Shown in pieces: positions 56,258-64,000 of a stretch of DNA of 64,000 nt. The position numbers and the translations under genes are program-made. This DNA comes from Candidatus Thermoplasmatota archaeon (lineage in GTDB: Archaea; Thermoplasmatota; SW-10-69-26; JACQPN01; JAJPHT01): positions 1 to 64,000 of the forward strand of contig DATLGO010000069.1 in NCBI GenBank assembly GCA_035540375.1, in the 5' to 3' direction. The notes under the pieces are model-generated. The model was not told the origin of the DNA. It saw only the letters and a list, made by a program, of their open reading frames with translations, and searched no databases. How positions within the stretch are numbered: the first letter of the stretch is position 1; every line of letters starts with the position of its first letter.

Positions 56258-56264
56258 GTATATC
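56258..56264. promoter_or_regulatory. Shared TATA region between divergent genes
   Basis: CGTATATCAA lies about 36 nt before the plus-strand Nudix ATG and about 41 nt before the minus-strand methyltransferase ATG. GTATAT reads nearly the same on both strands, so one AT-rich element may serve both. Confidence 0.4.
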
Positions 56265-56296
56265 AATTGCCGGGCGACAGGGCCATCCGCAGCTTG

Positions 56297-56761
56297 ATGT
56301 GGCAGAACCGGCTGCCGGCCCGCGTGCAGCGCCGCGCCTTCTCCGTCGGCATCTACGCCGTCCACGACGACGCCGTCCTCCTCGTCCACCACAAGCGCCT
56401 CGCGAAGTGGCTTCCCGTGGGCGGCGAATGCGAGGCCAACGAGACGCCGCTCGAGGCCGCGCGGCGCGAGCTTTTCGAGGAGACGGGCCTCGAAGGCGAC
56501 TTCGGCCTTCCCGCCGCCCACGGCGTCGACGGGACGCCGGGGGCCCTTCTCGCCTACGAGGAGCACGAGGCGGGTTCGAAAGGCCTGCACCTGAACTTCA
56601 ACTTCGCCTGCCGCGTCCCCTCGCGCGCCGTCCGCTCGGACGGGTCGTTCTCGGACGCCCGCTGGGTCGGCGCGAAGGACCTCGACGCCCTCGGGATGCC
56701 GGCGAACGTGCGGGCGTGCGCGCGTCTCGCCCTCGAAGCGACGAAGGCGCGAAAAGCCTGA
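56297..56761 (+). CDS. Nudix hydrolase
   Basis: 154 residues with the Nudix box GGECEANETPLEAARRELFEETG and an N-terminal beta strand VGIYAVHDDAVLLVHHKRL. The substrate is unknown; LNFNFACRVPS and a final GAKDLDALGMPANV are not diagnostic. ATG 56297 is chosen over the ATG at 56222, which lies upstream of the TATA. The stop overlaps the next ATG (TGATG). Confidence 0.88.
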   Translation: MWQNRLPARVQRRAFSVGIYAVHDDAVLLVHHKRLAKWLPVGGECEANETPLEAARRELFEETGLEGDFGLPAAHGVDGTPGALLAYEEHEAGSKGLHLNFNFACRVPSRAVRSDGSFSDARWVGAKDLDALGMPANVRACARLALEATKARKA

Positions 56762-57009
56762 TGCGGGCGGCCCCGCGAGGACCCCGCATGGAGCGGACGA
56801 GCGAGTTCGAACGCCGCGCCTTTGCCGCGGCCGGACCCGTGTTCTTCATCGGTTTCGGGGTCCTCGTGCTGGTCGTCATGGCGTTCACGGCGCTCTTCGC
56901 GCTCGTGCCCGGCGAAGCGACGTTCGCGTTCATGGTCGTGGGCGGCGCCTCGCTCGCGCTCGGCCTCCTCTGGGCGGGCATGCAGCGCCGGCGCGCGCAG
57001 CGCGGCTGA
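56761..57009 (+). CDS. Small membrane protein with two helices
   Basis: 82 residues from ATG 56761, or 73 from ATG 56788. Two hydrophobic helices (FFIGFGVLVLVVMAFTALFAL and FMVVGGASLALGLLWAG) are followed by an Arg-rich tail. Coupled to the Nudix gene if the first ATG is used. Family unknown. Ends on a shared TGATCA with the convergent DUF1684 gene. Confidence 0.65.
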   Translation: MRAAPRGPRMERTSEFERRAFAAAGPVFFIGFGVLVLVVMAFTALFALVPGEATFAFMVVGGASLALGLLWAGMQRRRAQRG

Positions 57010-57546
57010 TCACAGCCGCTCGCCCGCCTCCACCTTGACGGGGAGGCGGTTGTCGGGCGGCGGGAGCGTGCAGCTCCACGCGTCGTCGTGCGCGCAGTAC
57101 GGGTGGTATGCGCGGTTGAAGTCGATCTCGTAGCGGTCGGCGACGTTCGGCTCGAGGTCGAGGTAGCGCCCCGCGCCGTACGTCCCGTCCCCGCTCGTCG
57201 CGTCGCGGAACGGAATCAGGAGATAGTCCTCGGCGGCCTCGCCGGGCGCGGGCGCGAAGACCTTGAGCGCGCACGCCTCGCCGAGGAGCGCGAAGCGGAC
57301 GACGCCGACTTCAAGCATCGCGACGGCATCGGGGCCGGTCGAACCGAGGTTGCCCGGCTTCGGCTGCGCGTGGCGCTCAAGCTTCACGTCGCGCAGGCGG
57401 AATCGGGGGTCGATGGGGTAGAACCCGAGTCCCTTGAACGCGCGCCGCGCCTCGGCCGAGAGGGGCGTGTTGCGCCCGAGGTAGGACTCGGCGCGCCACC
57501 GCTGCTCGCGCGCGACGTCCGCGCGCCACGACGTTGCGTCGTCCAC
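57010..57546 (-). CDS. DUF1684 family protein
   Basis: 178 residues. Features of the family are WRAESYLGRNTPLSAEARRAF with GLGFYPIDPRFRL, the DYLLIPFRDATSGDGTYGAGRYLDL core, and FNRAYHPYCAHD with its conserved His/Cys. DUF1684 proteins are a beta-rich fold of unknown function found mostly in actinobacteria and haloarchaea. Start is GTG at 57546. Confidence 0.85.
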   Translation of the reverse strand: MDDATSWRADVAREQRWRAESYLGRNTPLSAEARRAFKGLGFYPIDPRFRLRDVKLERHAQPKPGNLGSTGPDAVAMLEVGVVRFALLGEACALKVFAPAPGEAAEDYLLIPFRDATSGDGTYGAGRYLDLEPNVADRYEIDFNRAYHPYCAHDDAWSCTLPPPDNRLPVKVEAGERL

Positions 57547-57600
57547 GCGCGGACGAGCGCCGCCCCCGCATTGAGGATTTCGGCGCCCGCGGCCGCGGAA

Positions 57601-58854
57601 TCAGTCCTTGATGTACTGCTCGGCCCACCCGCGGATCACGGTCTTCGAGAGCGTGCTGAAGACGGGCCGGAAGCCCGGCGTGTAGCCCTGGATCATGATG
57701 GTCGCGAGGCCGCCGTCCGTTTCCACGTGGTTGCCGTAGTGGTGGTGCGCGCTGAAGATGTGGCCGAGCTCGTGCGCGAACGCGCTCGTGTGGAAGTAGA
57801 CGCTGTCGATCTCCCAGCCGAGAGGCGTGAACGTGTAGCCGATGTCCGGGATGCCCGCGCCGCCGATGCAGTTCGCCATCGCGTAGTTCGATGGGTATCC
57901 CGTGAAGACGTGCACGACGTCGCGGTCGACGTCCTTGCGTCCGTTCCAGTATTCGGCGGCCTTCGTGAGGGGCGCCTCCTTCTTCGGGTCCGGGTAGTAA
58001 TCCGGGTCCGTGTTCAGGTGGGCACCCACGAGCGAGAAGCGGATGCCGACCTCCTGCTCGTAGATGGGGTCGACCTCGTTGAGCATCGCGATCATCATCG
58101 GGAACGAGTGGTTCCCGAGCGCCTCGCCAAAGCGCGCATCGCCGTCGAGGACGATCTTCGCGGTGATCGCCTTCTGCGTGGCCGGGCGCTCGAGGACGGG
58201 CGCGACGTGCGGCGGCACGAGCTCGAGGCAGTCCTGCTGCGGCCAGTTCGGCGCGTCGAACATCCACGCGCCGTCGGGGCCCGTGCGGACTGTCGGCCCC
58301 GCGCCGGGCTTGTCGGAGGGGAGCTCCGTGCCGTAGGGGACGTTGCCTTCGAGGCCGATGCGGACCAGATAGGGAATGACGCCGCCCGCGGGCGTCATGC
58401 CGAGGACGTTGAATCGCGGCGCGAGGACGACGCCGCGCGTCCACTGGTCCGTGGTCGTGAGGCGGACCTTCCAGCCGGGACGGTTCTCGACCTCGCCTTC
58501 GTACACCTCGATCGCCGGCATCGCGACGCGGACGCCGTCGACTTCGGCCCACGTCGCGTTCGAGAGGAGGGGGCTGGGCCGGAGCTTCACCGGAAGGTCG
58601 AGCGCGCGGCCCGTGCCCGTGCTGAGGGGGAATGTCTCGACGACCGCGGTCGCGGGAATCTTGACGGTCGCGCCCGTCGCGGCGGCTTCGCGCGCGAGGG
58701 CGCGGAGCTCGACCGCGGGGGCGAAAGGCGCGAGGTCGGAAGGCAGGTCCGGGGCGGCCTCCTCCTCGAGGATCGGCGGCGCCACGGCGGCGTTGAGGCA
58801 GCCGGCGGTGACGACGGCGAGGGCGGCGAGGAGGGCGAGCGGGAGGACGCGCAT
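57601..58854 (-). CDS. Metzincin-like zinc peptidase lipoprotein
   Basis: 417 residues with a lipobox (VTAGC). The catalytic motif is HELGHIFSAHH (His361, Glu362, His365, His371), with Ser replacing the usual Gly before the third ligand. The 250 residues before it include an Ig-like part and a propeptide-like region. Six Met/Phe-rich residues after the motif could form the Met-turn. It appears unrelated in its flanks to the peptidase at 52359-54551. Confidence 0.8.
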   Translation of the reverse strand: MRVLPLALLAALAVVTAGCLNAAVAPPILEEEAAPDLPSDLAPFAPAVELRALAREAAATGATVKIPATAVVETFPLSTGTGRALDLPVKLRPSPLLSNATWAEVDGVRVAMPAIEVYEGEVENRPGWKVRLTTTDQWTRGVVLAPRFNVLGMTPAGGVIPYLVRIGLEGNVPYGTELPSDKPGAGPTVRTGPDGAWMFDAPNWPQQDCLELVPPHVAPVLERPATQKAITAKIVLDGDARFGEALGNHSFPMMIAMLNEVDPIYEQEVGIRFSLVGAHLNTDPDYYPDPKKEAPLTKAAEYWNGRKDVDRDVVHVFTGYPSNYAMANCIGGAGIPDIGYTFTPLGWEIDSVYFHTSAFAHELGHIFSAHHHYGNHVETDGGLATIMIQGYTPGFRPVFSTLSKTVIRGWAEQYIKD

Positions 58855-59035
58855 GGCGGACGTGATGCCTTGGACCCGTCAAGAGCTTTGCCGGCCGGTC
58901 GTTGAACGGAGGGCGCCGGCGGGCCTCGTCCTCGACCCCAGCGTCCGCGCGACCGCGGGCGGACCCGGCCGCGGACGGCGGGCTTTCGTCGGGCGCGAGC
59001 GGAGACGCGCGGTTCGGGCGAGCCGCGTTCGACGC
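58855..59035. other. Intergenic region upstream of the peptidase gene
   Basis: About 180 nt between two minus-strand genes. A weak AT-rich element (AAAGCTCTT on the minus strand, about 58880-58890) may be the promoter of the peptidase lipoprotein. Nothing else was recognised. Confidence 0.35.
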
Positions 59036-60808
59036 TCAGAACATGCTCGGCTCGCGGTACTCGCCGAAGACCTCGACCATCGCGGCGCGCAACTCGCCGA
59101 GCGTCGCGTAGGCGCGGGTGGCCTCGAGGAGGTGGGGCATGAGGTTCTCGCCCTCCTTCTCCTGGGCGGCCTGGAGGCGGTTGAGCGCCGTCTCGACGCG
59201 CTTCGCGTCGCGGCGGGCCTTCGTTTCGCGGAGCCTGCGGAGCTGCTTCGCCTCGAGCTCGGGGCCGATCTTGAGGATCTCCGGCGGGGGCTCGGGGATG
59301 CGGTACTCGTTCACGCCGACGATGACGCGGTCCTTGCGCTCGATCTCCTTCACGTACCGGTAGGAGGCGTCCGCGATCTCCTTCTGGAAGAAGCCCTTCT
59401 CGATGCCCGCGACGACGCCGCCGATCTTCTCGATGCGGTCGAAGTACTTGCGGGCGTCCTCCTCCATCTGGTCCGTGAGGGCCTCGACGAAGTAGGACCC
59501 GCCGAGGGGGTCGATCGTGTTCGCGACGCCCGACTCGTGGGCGAGGATCTGCTGGGTGCGCAGCGCGATGCGGACCGCCTTCTCCGTCGGGAGCGCGAGC
59601 GCCTCGTCGAAGGAGTTCGTGTGGAGCGACTGGGTGCCGCCGAGGACGGCCGCGAGCGCCTGCACCGCGGTGCGGACGATGTTGATCTCGGGCTGCTCGG
59701 CGCTGCACGAGACGCCCGCGGTCTGCGTGTGGAAGCGCAGGAGCCACGAGCGCGGGTTCTCGGCGCCGATCTCGTTCTTCATGAAGTCCGCCCAGATGCG
59801 GCGCGCGGCGCGGAACTTCGCGACCTCCTCGAAGAGGTCGTTGTGCGAGTTGAAGAAGAACGACAGGCGCGGCGCGAAGTCGTCGGGGTCCATCCCGCGC
59901 GCCTTGCCCATGCGCACGTACGTCATGCCGTTCGCGAGCGTGAACGCGAGCTCCTGCACGGCGGTCGAGCCGGCCTCGCGGATGTGGTAGCCCGAGATCG
60001 AAACGGTGTTCCAGCGCGGCACCTGCTTCGACCCGAACTCGAAGGTGTCGAGCACGAGCCTCAGGCTCGGCGCGGGCGGGAAGATGAACATCTTCTGCGC
60101 CTGATATTCCTTCAGGATGTCGTTCTGGATGGTGCCGCCGAGGCTCGCGAGCGGGAAGCCGCGCTTCTCGGCCGCGGCGAGGTACATCGCCCACACCATC
60201 GCGGCGGGGCCGTTGATCGTCATCGAGACGGTGACGTCGTCGAGCGGGATGCCGTCGAAGAGCGTCTCCATGTCGGCCATCGTGTCGATCGCGACGCCGA
60301 CCTTCCCGACCTCTCCCTCGCTGAAGCTGTGGTCGGAGTCGAAGCCCTGGAGCGTGCAGAAGTCGAACGCGGTCGAGAGTCCCGTCTGCCCCTGCGAGAG
60401 GAGGTACTTGAAGCGCTGGTTCGTCTCCTCGGCGGTGCCGAAGCCCGCGAACTGCCGCATCGTCCAGAGGCGGCCGCGGTACATCGTGGGATGGATGCCG
60501 CGCGTGTAGGGGAACTCGCCCGGCATCCCGAGCTTCTCCGCGGGGTCCCAGTCCGCGAGGTCCCACGGACCGTACAGGCGGTCGATGGGCGCGGAAGACG
60601 TCGTGACGAACGTCTTCTGGCGCTCGGGCGACTTCTTCGCGAAGGGCTCGAGCACCTCGCGCTCCCACCGTGCAAGGGCTTCGGGCGACGCGAGCGAGCG
60701 CGTCTTCGAGGCGCGCTTCGGCGCGGCGCGGGCCTTCGGCTTCGCGACGGGCTTCTTCGTCGGCTTCGCCTTCGCCTTCTTCGAGGGCCTCGCGCGCTTC
60801 GCGGCCAT
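59036..60808 (-). CDS. mcmA1: Methylmalonyl-CoA mutase, catalytic large subunit
   Basis: 590 residues of the TIM-barrel catalytic domain. [40 protein letters not shown] and [13 protein letters not shown] match the mutase active-site region, and [20 protein letters not shown] is another hallmark. It lacks a B12 domain and must pair with the subunit at 154-567. The first 40 residues are an unusual Lys/Ala/Pro-rich extension. TATA (CAAATACC on the minus strand, 60829-60836) lies 25 nt before the ATG: leaderless. Confidence 0.95.
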   Translation of the reverse strand: MAAKRARPSKKAKAKPTKKPVAKPKARAAPKRASKTRSLASPEALARWEREVLEPFAKKSPERQKTFVTTSSAPIDRLYGPWDLADWDPAEKLGMPGEFPYTRGIHPTMYRGRLWTMRQFAGFGTAEETNQRFKYLLSQGQTGLSTAFDFCTLQGFDSDHSFSEGEVGKVGVAIDTMADMETLFDGIPLDDVTVSMTINGPAAMVWAMYLAAAEKRGFPLASLGGTIQNDILKEYQAQKMFIFPPAPSLRLVLDTFEFGSKQVPRWNTVSISGYHIREAGSTAVQELAFTLANGMTYVRMGKARGMDPDDFAPRLSFFFNSHNDLFEEVAKFRAARRIWADFMKNEIGAENPRSWLLRFHTQTAGVSCSAEQPEINIVRTAVQALAAVLGGTQSLHTNSFDEALALPTEKAVRIALRTQQILAHESGVANTIDPLGGSYFVEALTDQMEEDARKYFDRIEKIGGVVAGIEKGFFQKEIADASYRYVKEIERKDRVIVGVNEYRIPEPPPEILKIGPELEAKQLRRLRETKARRDAKRVETALNRLQAAQEKEGENLMPHLLEATRAYATLGELRAAMVEVFGEYREPSMF

Positions 60809-60828
60809 GCCTGGGGGATTCAGGCCTC

Positions 60829-60836
60829 GGTATTTG
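60829..60836 (-). promoter_or_regulatory. TATA box of mcmA1
   Basis: Reads CAAATACC on the minus strand, centred about 25 nt before the ATG. The divergent CoA transferase gene uses a separate AT-rich box (GGTACTTT, 60866-60873). Confidence 0.5.
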
Positions 60837-60899
60837 AAGCTGCCCGCGACCCGGGTCGCGGCGCGGTACTTTCATGGCCGCGCGGCCCGTTCGACGGAC

Positions 60900-62027
60900 G
60901 TGCGCCCCCTCGCCGGTCTCCTCGTGGTGGACCTCACGCGGCTCCTTCCCGGGCCGTTTGCGACGCAGCTCCTCGCGGACCTCGGGGCGCGCGTCGTGAA
61001 GATCGAGGAGCCCGACCTCGGCGACTACGCGCGATGGATGCCGCCCGAGGTCGAGGGCCACGGGCACGCGTTCACCGCGATCAACCGCGGAAAGGAATCC
61101 GTCGCGCTCGACCTCAAGGATCCGGAGGCGCAGGAGGCGCTGCGGCGTCTCGTCGCGATGGCCGACGTCCTCGTCGAGTCGTTCCGCCCCGGCGTCCTCG
61201 CGCGCCTCGGTCTCGCGCCGGACGCGCTCCTCGCCGCGAACCCGCGGCTCGTCGTCGCGTCCATGAGCGGCTACGGCGCGACGGGCCCCCTCGCGGAGGC
61301 GCCGGGCCACGACCTGAACTACCAGGCGCTCGCCGGGATCGTGGCGCTGAACGGCGACGCGCGCCCGCTTCCGCCCGCGGCGCAGACGGCGGACATGGCG
61401 GGCGCGCTCTACGCGGTCGTCGCGATCCTCGCCGCGCTCCGCGAGCGCGACCGCTCGGGCCGCGGCCGTGTCCTCGACCTCGCGCTCTACGACGCGGCGG
61501 TCGCGGTGAACGTGCTCGCCCTCGAGCGCGCGCGGGCGGGCGACGCGCAGCGTCTGGGCGAAAGCGAGCTTGCGGGCGCCCTGCCCGCCTACGGGGTGTA
61601 CGAGGCCTCGGACGGAGGCCACGTCGCCCTCGCGGCCCTCGAGGGCAAGTTCTGGGAGCGCTTCGCGCGCGCGGTCGGCCGGGAGGATTGGATCGAGCGC
61701 CACCTCGACCGCTCGGACGCGTTCCGCGCGGACGTCGCCGCCGTCTTCCGGACGCGGCCGCGCGACGTCTGGGTGGACCTCCTCGTGGGCGCGGGCGTCC
61801 CCGCAACCCCCGTGCTCGCGCCCGGGGAGGCGCTCGCGCACCCGCACGCGAGGGCGCGCGGCGTCGGGTCGCCCGGGGCCCCGCTCGGTCTTGCGCCGCG
61901 GGGCCGCGCCCCGACGCTCGGCGAGCACACGGAGAAGGTCCTCCGGGAGGCGGGCCTCGAGGGTGTCGCGCTCGACCGGCTCCTCGCGCGCGCGTCCGTG
62001 CGCGCGTCCCTTCGGGAACCTATTTAG
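60900..62027 (+). CDS. CaiB/BaiF family CoA transferase
   Basis: 375 residues of the family III CoA transferases. LTRLLPGPFATQLLADLGARVVKIEEP is the N-terminal signature, GHDLNYQALAG carries the catalytic Asp, and a C-terminal LGEHTEKVLREAGL closes the family pattern. Relatives include alpha-methylacyl-CoA racemase and formyl-CoA transferase. Next to the mutase it could move CoA between branched acids or epimerise methylacyl-CoA. Start GTG 60900. Confidence 0.9.
   Translation: MRPLAGLLVVDLTRLLPGPFATQLLADLGARVVKIEEPDLGDYARWMPPEVEGHGHAFTAINRGKESVALDLKDPEAQEALRRLVAMADVLVESFRPGVLARLGLAPDALLAANPRLVVASMSGYGATGPLAEAPGHDLNYQALAGIVALNGDARPLPPAAQTADMAGALYAVVAILAALRERDRSGRGRVLDLALYDAAVAVNVLALERARAGDAQRLGESELAGALPAYGVYEASDGGHVALAALEGKFWERFARAVGREDWIERHLDRSDAFRADVAAVFRTRPRDVWVDLLVGAGVPATPVLAPGEALAHPHARARGVGSPGAPLGLAPRGRAPTLGEHTEKVLREAGLEGVALDRLLARASVRASLREPI
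62021..62027 (+). promoter_or_regulatory. TATA box of the signal peptidase operon
   Basis: TATTTAG is centred about 28 nt before ATG 62053 and overlaps the stop of the CoA transferase gene. Confidence 0.6.
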
Positions 62028-62052
62028 CCGCCCCCGGCATCCCGACGATGAC

Positions 62053-63036
62053 ATGGCCCGGTCCCTGCCCCCGGTGGCGAAGGACGCGCTCATCCTCGTC
62101 GGCACCTTCGTCGTCGTGCTCGGGGGTCTCTACCTCTACACGGGCCTCTGGCCGCCCGCGGTCATCGTCGAGTCGGGCTCGATGATGCACCGCGAGGACG
62201 AGGTCGTGGTGGTTCCGCTCCTGCGGTCCTACGGTCGCGTCGGCACCATCGATCCCGGGGATCTCGTCTTCGTGAAGAAGGTGAACGGGAAGGACGACGT
62301 CGAGACGTGGGCCATGGGCGGCGACGTCTACTACGGCAAATCGGGCGACGTCATCGTCTACTACAAGCTCGGCAACCGGAAGACGACGCCCATCATCCAC
62401 CGCGCGATCGCGTACGTGGACGTCGTCGAGCAGTCCGGCAGGACGTACTACGACGTGAAGTGGCAGCCCGGCGCGACGTGCCCCGGAGGCTCGACGAGGA
62501 CGAAGGCCGACACGTGCCGGTTCGGCGAGAACGGCGTGAGCCTTCCCGCGGCCGGCGTCGCGAACTACCAGCCGCGGCGAAGCGGTTTCATCACGAAGGG
62601 CGACAACCCCGTCACGAATTCGCGCGCCGACCAGCAGTCGGGCCTTTCCGACATCGTGCAGCCCGAATGGATCGAGGGGAAGGCGCGAAGCGAGGTCCCG
62701 TGGCTCGGCCTCATCAAGCTCGCCATCTCGCCCGACTACAACGAACCCCAGTGCGCGACGAGCCGGAGCGGCTTCCTCCTCTTCGAGGCCTCGAAGTCCT
62801 CGGCATGCCGCGGCTGGATCGGTTTCGGGAAGGCCTACGCGCCGCAGGACCTGTGGGTCATGCTCATCCTCACGCTCGGCCTCCTCATCGGCGGTCCCAT
62901 CGCCTTCGACGCGGCGCGCGCCCACTGGCAGCGCACCCGCGGGGGCGGCGGCGCCGCGCCCGCCGTCGAGTCGACGTCGACCGCGCCTCCGCCCGCGGAA
63001 CCGCCCTCGGGCGCTCCCCCGGATCGCGAGCCGTGA
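62053..63036 (+). CDS. Signal peptidase I (archaeal Ser-His-Asp type)
   Basis: 327 residues. An N-terminal membrane helix (about 12-32) precedes the catalytic Ser43 in ESGSMMH. His116 (IIHRAI) replaces the bacterial Lys, and Asp184 lies in KGDNP, as in archaeal/ER Sec11-type enzymes. A second membrane helix sits near 262-282, followed by a Pro/Thr-rich tail. The long insert between Ser and His (about 70 residues) and the Cys pair are unusual. It cleaves Sec signal peptides of the many exported proteins seen here. Stop overlaps the next ATG. Confidence 0.93.
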   Translation: MARSLPPVAKDALILVGTFVVVLGGLYLYTGLWPPAVIVESGSMMHREDEVVVVPLLRSYGRVGTIDPGDLVFVKKVNGKDDVETWAMGGDVYYGKSGDVIVYYKLGNRKTTPIIHRAIAYVDVVEQSGRTYYDVKWQPGATCPGGSTRTKADTCRFGENGVSLPAAGVANYQPRRSGFITKGDNPVTNSRADQQSGLSDIVQPEWIEGKARSEVPWLGLIKLAISPDYNEPQCATSRSGFLLFEASKSSACRGWIGFGKAYAPQDLWVMLILTLGLLIGGPIAFDAARAHWQRTRGGGGAAPAVESTSTAPPPAEPPSGAPPDREP

Positions 63037-63362
63037 TGCCCGACCCGACCGAGGAGGAGATGCTCGCCATCCTCGCGGCGGACCTCGCCGAGGCCAAGGG
63101 CGAAGACGACCCGCGGGTAGGCCGCGAAGGCGAGCCGTGCCCGCACTGCGGCGAGCCCGCGAACGCGTTCGACGCCTGCTCCGCGTGCGGCGAGGAGGGT
63201 TGCCTGCCGCGCGACGACTGGATGCCCGGCGAGGCGGATTGCTGCCTCACGCGGTGCGCGCGGTGCGCATTCGAGATCCACCTCGACTGCGGGAGCGCGG
63301 ACCACACGGGAAACCTCCTCTGCCCGACCTGCCGGCCGCAGGGCTGGGACGAGTTGGACTGA
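63036..63362 (+). CDS. Small multi-zinc-finger protein
   Basis: 108 residues. After an acidic helix of about 30 residues come twelve Cys and two His in a PHD/RING-like spacing (CPHCG, CSACG, CCLTRCARC, HLDC, H, CPTC). It probably binds three zinc ions. The ATG overlaps the signal peptidase stop (TGATG), so the two are coupled. The family is not recognised, and the reason for pairing with a signal peptidase is unknown. Confidence 0.78.
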   Translation: MPDPTEEEMLAILAADLAEAKGEDDPRVGREGEPCPHCGEPANAFDACSACGEEGCLPRDDWMPGEADCCLTRCARCAFEIHLDCGSADHTGNLLCPTCRPQGWDELD

Positions 63363-64000
63363 TCACTCGCCCTTGAATTCGGGCTTGCGCTTCTGGAACA
63401 TCGCCGCGATGCCCTCGAGCGCGTCCTCCGAGCCCGCGAGGAGGCCGAACCCCGCGGCCTCGGCCTCCATGCCGGCGAGGATGTCGGTCGTGGGCGCCAT
63501 GTTGAGGAGCTGCTTGGTGCGGGCGAGCGCGAGCGGCGCGCGCGTCGCGAGGTCGGCCGCGAAGGCGCGCGCATCCGCGGCGAACGTCTCGTTCTCGAAC
63601 ACGCGGTGGACGAGGCCGAGGCGGAGCGCCTCCTCCGCATCGAAGCGATTCCCGAGGAGCGCGATCTCCTTCGCGCGCGCGAGGCCCACGAGCTTCGGCA
63701 GGCGCTGGGTGCCGCCCATCGCGGGAAGGAGCCCGAGCGTCACCTCGGGGAGCGCGAGCTTCGCGCGTCGAGCCGCGACGCGAAAGTCCGCGGGAAGCGC
63801 GAGCTCGAGGCCGCCGCCGAGGGCGTGGCCGTTCAGCGCCGCGACGACGGGTTTCCCGAGCTTCTCCATCTTGACGCACAGCAGGTGGCCCTTGCGCGCA
63901 AGGCGCGCCGCGTTCGCGGGCGTGAGCCCGCCGTCCGCGAGGTCCGCGCCCGCGCAGAACGCCTTGTCGCCGGACCCCGTGAGGAGCACCACGCGCACGC
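63363..64000 (-). CDS. Enoyl-CoA hydratase/isomerase family protein (partial)
   Basis: About 212 residues of a crotonase-fold enzyme, cut by the right window edge. AFCAGADLADGG and NGHALGGGLELALPADFRVAA form the oxyanion hole. LPEVTLGLLPAMGGTQRLPKLVG holds one catalytic Glu. It acts in fatty or branched acyl-CoA oxidation, in keeping with the neighbouring mutase and CoA transferase. The internal GTG at 63998 is not the real start; about 45 N-terminal residues lie outside. Ends on a shared TGATCA. Confidence 0.92.
   Translation of the reverse strand, partial: VRVVLLTGSGDKAFCAGADLADGGLTPANAARLARKGHLLCVKMEKLGKPVVAALNGHALGGGLELALPADFRVAARRAKLALPEVTLGLLPAMGGTQRLPKLVGLARAKEIALLGNRFDAEEALRLGLVHRVFENETFAADARAFAADLATRAPLALARTKQLLNMAPTTDILAGMEAEAAGFGLLAGSEDALEGIAAMFQKRKPEFKGE

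Noticed and set aside
1-64000. tRNA genes, insertion sequences, integrases, attachment sites
   Set aside because: I looked for cloverleaf-like segments, transposase motifs and flanking direct repeats and saw none convincing. A tRNAscan run would be decisive for tRNAs.

Overview
The window is about 70% G+C and comes from an archaeon. The evidence is a CDP-archaeol synthase (carS), an archaeal elongation factor 1-beta, a GPN-loop GTPase, a PAC2 proteasome-assembly chaperone, an archaeal Ser-His-Asp signal peptidase, a PGF-CTERM cell-surface sorting tail, an archaeal-type RNase P RNA, and many TATA boxes about 26-28 nt upstream of the start codon (leaderless transcripts). There is no ribosomal RNA to place it. 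A G+C-rich uncultured euryarchaeal or Thermoplasmatota-like lineage is my best inference. Proteins are not strongly acidic, so a haloarchaeon is less likely. Genes are densely packed with stop/start overlaps of the NTGA type, and five convergent pairs end exactly on a shared TGATCA.

Layout. 1-3045: tail of a PGF-CTERM surface protein, the B12-binding subunit of methylmalonyl-CoA mutase with its GTPase chaperone MeaB, then lemA-htpX. 3047-5825: secreted cupredoxin, FKBP-like lipoprotein, metallo-beta-lactamase-fold hydrolase. 5903-11108: a complete branched-chain amino acid ABC transporter (livK facing livHMGF). 11134-14658: amidohydrolase of the nitrilase family, PRC-barrel protein, MoaA, small unknowns, an HxlR-type regulator. 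14655-17987: polyprenol kinase-like protein, carS, pyrE, purD. 17984-20864: tungstate/molybdate transporter tupABC, divergent from a ModE-like regulator across a clear palindromic operator. 20889-29452: TerC, GPN GTPase, SWIM-HhH-SNF2 helicase, zinc ribbon plus EF-1beta, SufS-SufU, dCMP deaminase, UPF0200 kinase. 29824-38121: regulators and a group of exported proteins, including a 1,538-residue CARDB/Ig-like surface protein. 38204-38575 (minus): RNase P RNA. 38657-44923: HRDC protein, family 4 uracil-DNA glycosylase, PAC2 chaperone, MtnA-type isomerase, then an end-joining operon ku-polX-ligase. 44971-47754: type III polyketide synthase, isoprenylcysteine methyltransferase-like protein and FAD reductase. 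47755-50045 (minus): a tightly overlapped repair/nucleotide-sanitation operon. 50131-58854: lipoproteins, a DNA methyltransferase, two HExxH lipoprotein peptidases, methyltransferases, a Nudix hydrolase and a DUF1684 protein. 59036-64000: catalytic subunit of methylmalonyl-CoA mutase, CaiB-family CoA transferase, signal peptidase and an enoyl-CoA hydratase cut by the window edge.

How the genes fit together. The two mutase subunits, MeaB, CoA transferase, enoyl-CoA hydratase and the Liv transporter suggest growth on amino acids and short or branched acyl-CoAs. MoaA with the Tup system points to tungsto- or molybdoenzymes. The Ku/PolX/ligase operon, uracil and alkyl-purine glycosylases, Nudix and MazG proteins and the SNF2 helicase form an unusually rich DNA-repair inventory. 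The most unusual parts are the end-joining operon with a degenerate PHP domain, the archaeal type III polyketide cluster, and three related intergenic arrays of CCCGG-N(1-2) modules, all C-rich on the plus strand.
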